Below are positions 5,618-9,100 of a stretch of DNA of 9,100 nucleotides, piece after piece. The number at the start of each line of letters is the position of its first letter. Position 1 is the stretch's first letter. The stretch is from NCBI GenBank assembly GCA_910589095.1, contig CAJUSN010000104.1, forward strand, positions 1 through 9,100, written 5' to 3'. Position numbers and translations under genes: made by a program. The stretch comes from an uncultured Muribaculaceae bacterium. Lineage in GTDB: Bacteria > Bacteroidota > Bacteroidia > Bacteroidales > Muribaculaceae. The notes under the pieces are model-generated. The model worked only from the letters and a program-made list of their open reading frames with translations. It had not been told where the DNA came from and did no database searches.

Positions 5618-7096
5618 TTAATATTGGAAATATATGAATGGCATTATGTCACTTTGGCGAGCCTGAATAACCACGAAAATAACTAAAGCCAAGACTATGG
5701 CCTGAACCAATAGGGGAGTTTGCTCGTATTTTTTCTTCAGGGTTCCGGTCCAGCGCGTTGGGACAAAGTGCATCAATAGCGCACCGAGCATCACAAGCAC
5801 TATTAGCAGGTAACCAGAGAAAAATTGTGGCGCAACAGATAGATGGAAGTTTGTAAATACTTGTATGGCCATATCTTTCACAGTGTCAAGTGAACGTGCA
5901 CGGAAAAAAACGAAACTTATGGCCAGGAGGTTGAACGTGATGAATATGTTAAGCGCAACACGCCAGCGTGGAGTTTCCGAAACGGTATGGGAGTTGCGAC
6001 CGGCATTGGGAGAAAGAATTTTGTGGCCGGTAAGAAAGACTCCTTGAAGAGCTCCCCATATCATGTACATCCAAGAAGCTCCATGCCACAACCCTCCGAC
6101 TACCATTGTGGTCATAAGATTAGCATGGTGGCGCACTTTGCTGCAACGGTTGCCACCTAAGGGAATATAAACGTAGTCGCGCAGCCATGATGAAAGAGAG
6201 ATGTGCCACCTATGCCAGAATTCGGTAGGATTTTGAGCCTTGAAGGGCGCTTGGAAGTTGTCAAGGAATCTGAAACCGAGTAACAATGCTATTCCAATTG
6301 CCATATCGCTGTAGCCGGAAAAGTCGCAATAAAGTTGGATGATGAAGCCATACATACCCATCATATTCTCAAAACCGCTGTACAGCGCAGGGTTATCAAA
6401 TATTCTATCAACAAAATTTTGGCTAATGAAATCAGCTACGATAACTTTTTTCACCAGACCACACATTATCAGGAAGAGGCCCTCGCTAACCATTGCTTTG
6501 TCTGCTACAGGATTTGTTTCAATTTGGGGAAGCATATCTTTGGCGCGAACAACAGGTCCGGCAAGGAGAGGAGGAAAGAATGTGAGGTAGAATGTATAGG
6601 ACAGAAAGTCGCGACAAGGCGAGATATGCCCTCTATATATGTCGACAATGTAACTGATTGACCTGAATGTGAAGAACGAAATACCTGCCGGGAGAATAAT
6701 GTTGAAGGCATCAAAATCCTGAGTTGTAATGCTGCAGAATGTTTCGTAAATAAGATTCAGATATTTGAAATAGACAAGCATTCCAATGTTCATCAGAACA
6801 TTGATCCAAACAACTCCGCGACGTTGCCAACGTTTGTGGCATTCTCCGAGCAATTGGCCGAGAAGGTAGTCACTTATACAAACACCAAGAAGAATAAAGC
6901 AATATTCGGCAGATGATTTGTAATAGAAATAAAGCGAAAACAGGATGACAAACACCATTTTTGCCTTATGATATTTGCGCATTAGTTGGTAAATTAATAT
7001 AAATGCGCAAAACAGGAGGAGGAAAAGACCTGAATTGAACAACAGTGGATTTGCTTTGTCGAACTGCAGAAGTGTAAGTAGTTTGTCAGTGTTCAC
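5618..7096 (-). CDS. MBOAT family membrane O-acyltransferase (AlgI/PatA-like)
   Basis: This is a 492-aa polytopic inner-membrane protein of the MBOAT family. In AlgI and PatA systems such proteins take acyl, usually acetyl, groups from the cytoplasm and hand them to periplasmic SGNH partners. About ten hydrophobic segments are seen, starting near residues 20-38. The signature FWHRWHISLSSWLRDYVYIP (293-312) and GGLWHGASW (334-342, catalytic His H338) are both present. LLAGPVVRA (177-185) is another conserved block. The C-terminus ends in FIYFQY, as in many full-length bacterial family members. The start codon is GTG at 7096; only five codons precede it before an in-frame stop, and it gives the usual N-terminus (FDKANPLLFNSGLF). 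It lies 30 nt after the SGNH gene in the same orientation, so it is probably the last gene of that operon. The substrate polymer is unknown. Confidence 0.9.
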   Translation of the reverse strand: MNTDKLLTLLQFDKANPLLFNSGLFLLLFCAFILIYQLMRKYHKAKMVFVILFSLYFYYKSSAEYCFILLGVCISDYLLGQLLGECHKRWQRRGVVWINVLMNIGMLVYFKYLNLIYETFCSITTQDFDAFNIILPAGISFFTFRSISYIVDIYRGHISPCRDFLSYTFYLTFFPPLLAGPVVRAKDMLPQIETNPVADKAMVSEGLFLIMCGLVKKVIVADFISQNFVDRIFDNPALYSGFENMMGMYGFIIQLYCDFSGYSDMAIGIALLLGFRFLDNFQAPFKAQNPTEFWHRWHISLSSWLRDYVYIPLGGNRCSKVRHHANLMTTMVVGGLWHGASWMYMIWGALQGVFLTGHKILSPNAGRNSHTVSETPRWRVALNIFITFNLLAISFVFFRARSLDTVKDMAIQVFTNFHLSVAPQFFSGYLLIVLVMLGALLMHFVPTRWTGTLKKKYEQTPLLVQAIVLALVIFVVIQARQSDIMPFIYFQY

Positions 7097-7126
7097 GGCT
7101 CGAGTGAATTATCAAGTGTAGGTAAA

Positions 7127-8386
7127 TTAGTTTTCAAGAGCATGGGTGAGTGCGTCGTATAGCATGAAGCCTTGCACGCGATAGCCTTTGACGGTGTGGT
7201 GAATTCGGTCTCTTCCATATAGACCATCTGATATCCACTTGTGTGAAGCTCCATCACCACCGGCAATAGTATACCAGTCATAAACGGCTATATGATGATC
7301 GCGCCCATATTGGCGAATTATATTTGCAATGGTTTTTACATTGGTGTTTATGGCACCTTTGCGTTGACATTCCATTGGAGTAACAAGCAGAAGCTGGGAT
7401 GAAGGGTTATATCTTTTCAACTCTTTAACAAGCCGGTCAATGGAGTCAATCATCCGAGCTTCGTCAACGCGTCCGAAAGCTTCGTTAGTACCAAGAGAGA
7501 TTATAATTAAGTCGGGATGGAGTTCGGAAACGCCTTTTCCCATTGCGGGAATGCGATTGTAGGAATTATATGTGGCACCATTATTCCCTATAACATTATA
7601 GAAAAGACCGGGCCGATTACCGGAAAGGAATGCACCGAAAAGGCTGAATGACTCATCCGTTGAAAATTTTACGGACGCGTTACCCGTAGCCTTGGGAAGA
7701 TAAATACGTGTGAGAGACTGATTGTAATCTACCACCGGATTGTTGATTACAGTTCCATCATCAAGCTGAACACTTTCAATTTCGATTCCTCCTTTATGGA
7801 AGATTGTGAGGTCAGAAAAGGTGCTATACGTATCTGTAACGCGGCTACCTACATTAATCGTTACTGTATTACCGTTGGGTTTCAATGAAGCTCCGGTAAA
7901 TCCCATGGTACGTGGCCAACTTGCGCTCATGAATTTAAGTGGACTCCAGCTGTTGTCGCTTTTGAAGAAGTAGTCCACCGGTTCGTTTGTACGACTAAGT
8001 TTAAGGGGGACAATAAGGCCACGTCCGGCGTCACCGTAATCAAATTGCATTTGCTGGCGCGTATAGCCTGTGGATATGTCCGCTTGGAGGTGACTATCGC
8101 CAATATGAACAATGGAAAATGGCAGAGAGTCGGCTTGTTTCAATCTCCTCCTCAAGGAGCTCCAATCGGCTCCGTTGAATTCAATCCGGTTACTTTTGAG
8201 TTTTATGAATCGAGGAATCTTAACCTCAAAATCCTCGAATTCCCAACCCTCTATAACCACAGAATCCTCGCGTACATTGGCTTCATCATCAATATCTTCC
8301 GATGAATGCTGAGGAAAAGCCAAGGCCGCTTGCCCTGCAATCAGGGCAAGCGAGCCTATAAGCATTATTTTCGGGAGAAATCTCAT
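7127..8386 (-). CDS. Exported SGNH/GDSL hydrolase with inserted beta-rich domain
   Basis: This is a 419-aa secreted or periplasmic SGNH-fold esterase or acyltransferase. A Sec signal peptide is clear: MRFLPK, a hydrophobic core (8-19) and cleavage after ALA (21-23). Block I is IGDSHLQAD (95-103) with nucleophile S98. Block II is GNNGATY (267-273). Block III is LGTNEAFG (298-305). Block V has D393 and H396 in the DxxH arrangement. Between blocks I and II about 120 residues (roughly 130-255) look beta-rich. A carbohydrate-binding-like insert of this kind is known from the peptidoglycan O-acetylesterase Ape1 of Neisseria, whose triad has similar spacing (family knowledge, from memory). The ATG overlaps the TGA of the upstream SGNH gene by 4 nt. 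With MBOAT next door, a role in glycan O-acetyl transfer or removal is likely; the direction of the reaction cannot be told. Confidence 0.85.
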   Translation of the reverse strand: MRFLPKIMLIGSLALIAGQAALAFPQHSSEDIDDEANVREDSVVIEGWEFEDFEVKIPRFIKLKSNRIEFNGADWSSLRRRLKQADSLPFSIVHIGDSHLQADISTGYTRQQMQFDYGDAGRGLIVPLKLSRTNEPVDYFFKSDNSWSPLKFMSASWPRTMGFTGASLKPNGNTVTINVGSRVTDTYSTFSDLTIFHKGGIEIESVQLDDGTVINNPVVDYNQSLTRIYLPKATGNASVKFSTDESFSLFGAFLSGNRPGLFYNVIGNNGATYNSYNRIPAMGKGVSELHPDLIIISLGTNEAFGRVDEARMIDSIDRLVKELKRYNPSSQLLLVTPMECQRKGAINTNVKTIANIIRQYGRDHHIAVYDWYTIAGGDGASHKWISDGLYGRDRIHHTVKGYRVQGFMLYDALTHALEN

Positions 8387-9100
8387 CTACCAATATTGGT
8401 CTTTATCGCGTTAAAGAGTGGCTCAGCGAGTTTCTTACCTCCGGAGTGTGTGAGGTGGATATAATCCTTATTGGCAAGACCGTCAGCGACCCATTTTACA
8501 ATGGCATCTTCGCCTCCCATTGACTCACGTGTGTCGTAGAACAGGCAGCGAGCACGTCGGGCTGCATCCCTTTGTGCAGTAACCATGTAGGGTGCGGAGG
8601 TCATAGAATGAACTTCTCCGGCCTTCTTTTCGCCACGGTCGCCGATGCCCATCATGATGATATCGGCATTGGGGAAGCATTCGCGGACATGCTTGATTAC
8701 GTCAACCATGCGGTTAGCATAGACGGAGAAGTCTTTCTGCTTAGCTGACATGGCGTTGATTCCAAACTCAAGAATTATCACATCGTAATCAACGAATTTT
8801 GACATCTGTTGTGACAGCTCTTTGCTTACGTTATTAAGCGTCAGACCTGAGAAGCCTCGCGATGACATGCAATCAAGCGTCACGCCTTTGCTGCCATACA
8901 TCCATGCTCCAAGTCCCACAACGGCTGGGGAGGAGGTCATGATTTCAAAGTTGTTTGTTGGGCCATCTATGGAGATGCATTGCACATCAGGCGAGCCAGT
9001 AATGTTGTGGGTCTGCCATTCACCTTCGCCTGTCTTAACCTTAATAACAGAGTTTGTCGGAGAAATAAACAGGAATTTTGAATTGTCCCAAGTGTCAAGA
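8383..9100 (-). CDS. SGNH/GDSL hydrolase, paralogue of its neighbour (5' end beyond window)
   Basis: This is the C-terminal part of a second SGNH hydrolase. The reading frame has no stop from 8383 up to the right edge, so a GTG at 8985 is probably not the true start. The gene runs off the window with its block I Ser and any signal peptide unseen. The visible part (about 239 codons) begins in a beta-rich stretch (FLFISPTNSVIKVK) and continues through SSRGFSG (block II position) and LEFGIN (block III; Asn codon 8755-8757). It ends with VADGLANKDYIHLT (block V), with Asp at 8464-8466 and His at 8455-8457. VADGLANKDYIHLTHSG lines up with ISDGLYGRDRIHHTVKG of the next gene, so the two are tandem paralogues. 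Its TGA overlaps the next ATG (ATGA), which implies coupled translation. Confidence 0.8.
   Translation of the reverse strand, partial: LDTWDNSKFLFISPTNSVIKVKTGEGEWQTHNITGSPDVQCISIDGPTNNFEIMTSSPAVVGLGAWMYGSKGVTLDCMSSRGFSGLTLNNVSKELSQQMSKFVDYDVIILEFGINAMSAKQKDFSVYANRMVDVIKHVRECFPNADIIMMGIGDRGEKKAGEVHSMTSAPYMVTAQRDAARRARCLFYDTRESMGGEDAIVKWVADGLANKDYIHLTHSGGKKLAEPLFNAIKTNIGR

Noticed and set aside
8383..8985. GTG at 8985 as the true start of the upstream SGNH gene
   Set aside because: The frame stays open to the window edge, the sequence ahead of GTG continues a beta-rich domain, and block I plus any signal peptide would be missing.
5618..9100. Defence, phage or mobile-element system on the minus strand
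   Set aside because: All three genes are recognisable MBOAT or SGNH envelope enzymes. No integrase, transposase, terminal repeats, nuclease, helicase or toxin features were seen.

Overview
The window looks like chromosomal DNA of an anaerobic Bacteroidales bacterium (Bacteroides, Prevotella or Muribaculaceae type). Three things point there. Two promoters match the Bacteroidetes consensus (TTTG, about 19-20 nt, TAnnTTTG). Most start codons lack a clear Shine-Dalgarno sequence. The gene set pairs a class III (strictly anaerobic) ribonucleotide reductase with a Bacteroidetes-style MBOAT/SGNH cluster. The genus cannot be fixed from the sequence alone.

Layout. 1-83: the 3' part of an initiator tRNA-Met and its terminator. 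84-1432: a type II NADH dehydrogenase gene (ndh) preceded by a strong inverted repeat that ends 5 nt before its start codon. 1441-1873: the RNase P RNA gene (rnpB) with its own promoter. 1893-2498: the ribosome-assembly GTPase gene engB, followed by a clear intrinsic terminator at 2543-2580. 2499-2867: a non-coding stretch holding that terminator, three copies of a TTTTCCAA motif (two of them forming a 9-bp dyad) and a consensus promoter. 2868-5607: nrdD and nrdG, the anaerobic ribonucleotide reductase and its radical-SAM activase. 5618-9100: three minus-strand genes converging on nrdG. These are, in transcription order, a partial SGNH hydrolase that runs off the right edge, a full-length secreted SGNH hydrolase (4-nt ATGA overlap) and an MBOAT membrane O-acyltransferase.

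How they work together. The left half is housekeeping: translation initiation, tRNA maturation, 50S assembly, electron transport and dNTP supply. nrdD-nrdG is a functional operon: NrdG installs the glycyl radical on NrdD, and NrdD then makes deoxynucleotides without oxygen. The right-hand operon resembles a cell-envelope glycan O-acylation system. MBOAT would move acyl groups across the inner membrane, and the exported SGNH proteins would transfer them to, or remove them from, a periplasmic or surface polymer. Its substrate cannot be told from sequence. I see no phage, transposon, CRISPR or defence genes. The most unexplained signals are the two non-coding elements (upstream of ndh and of nrdD) and the tandem SGNH pair.
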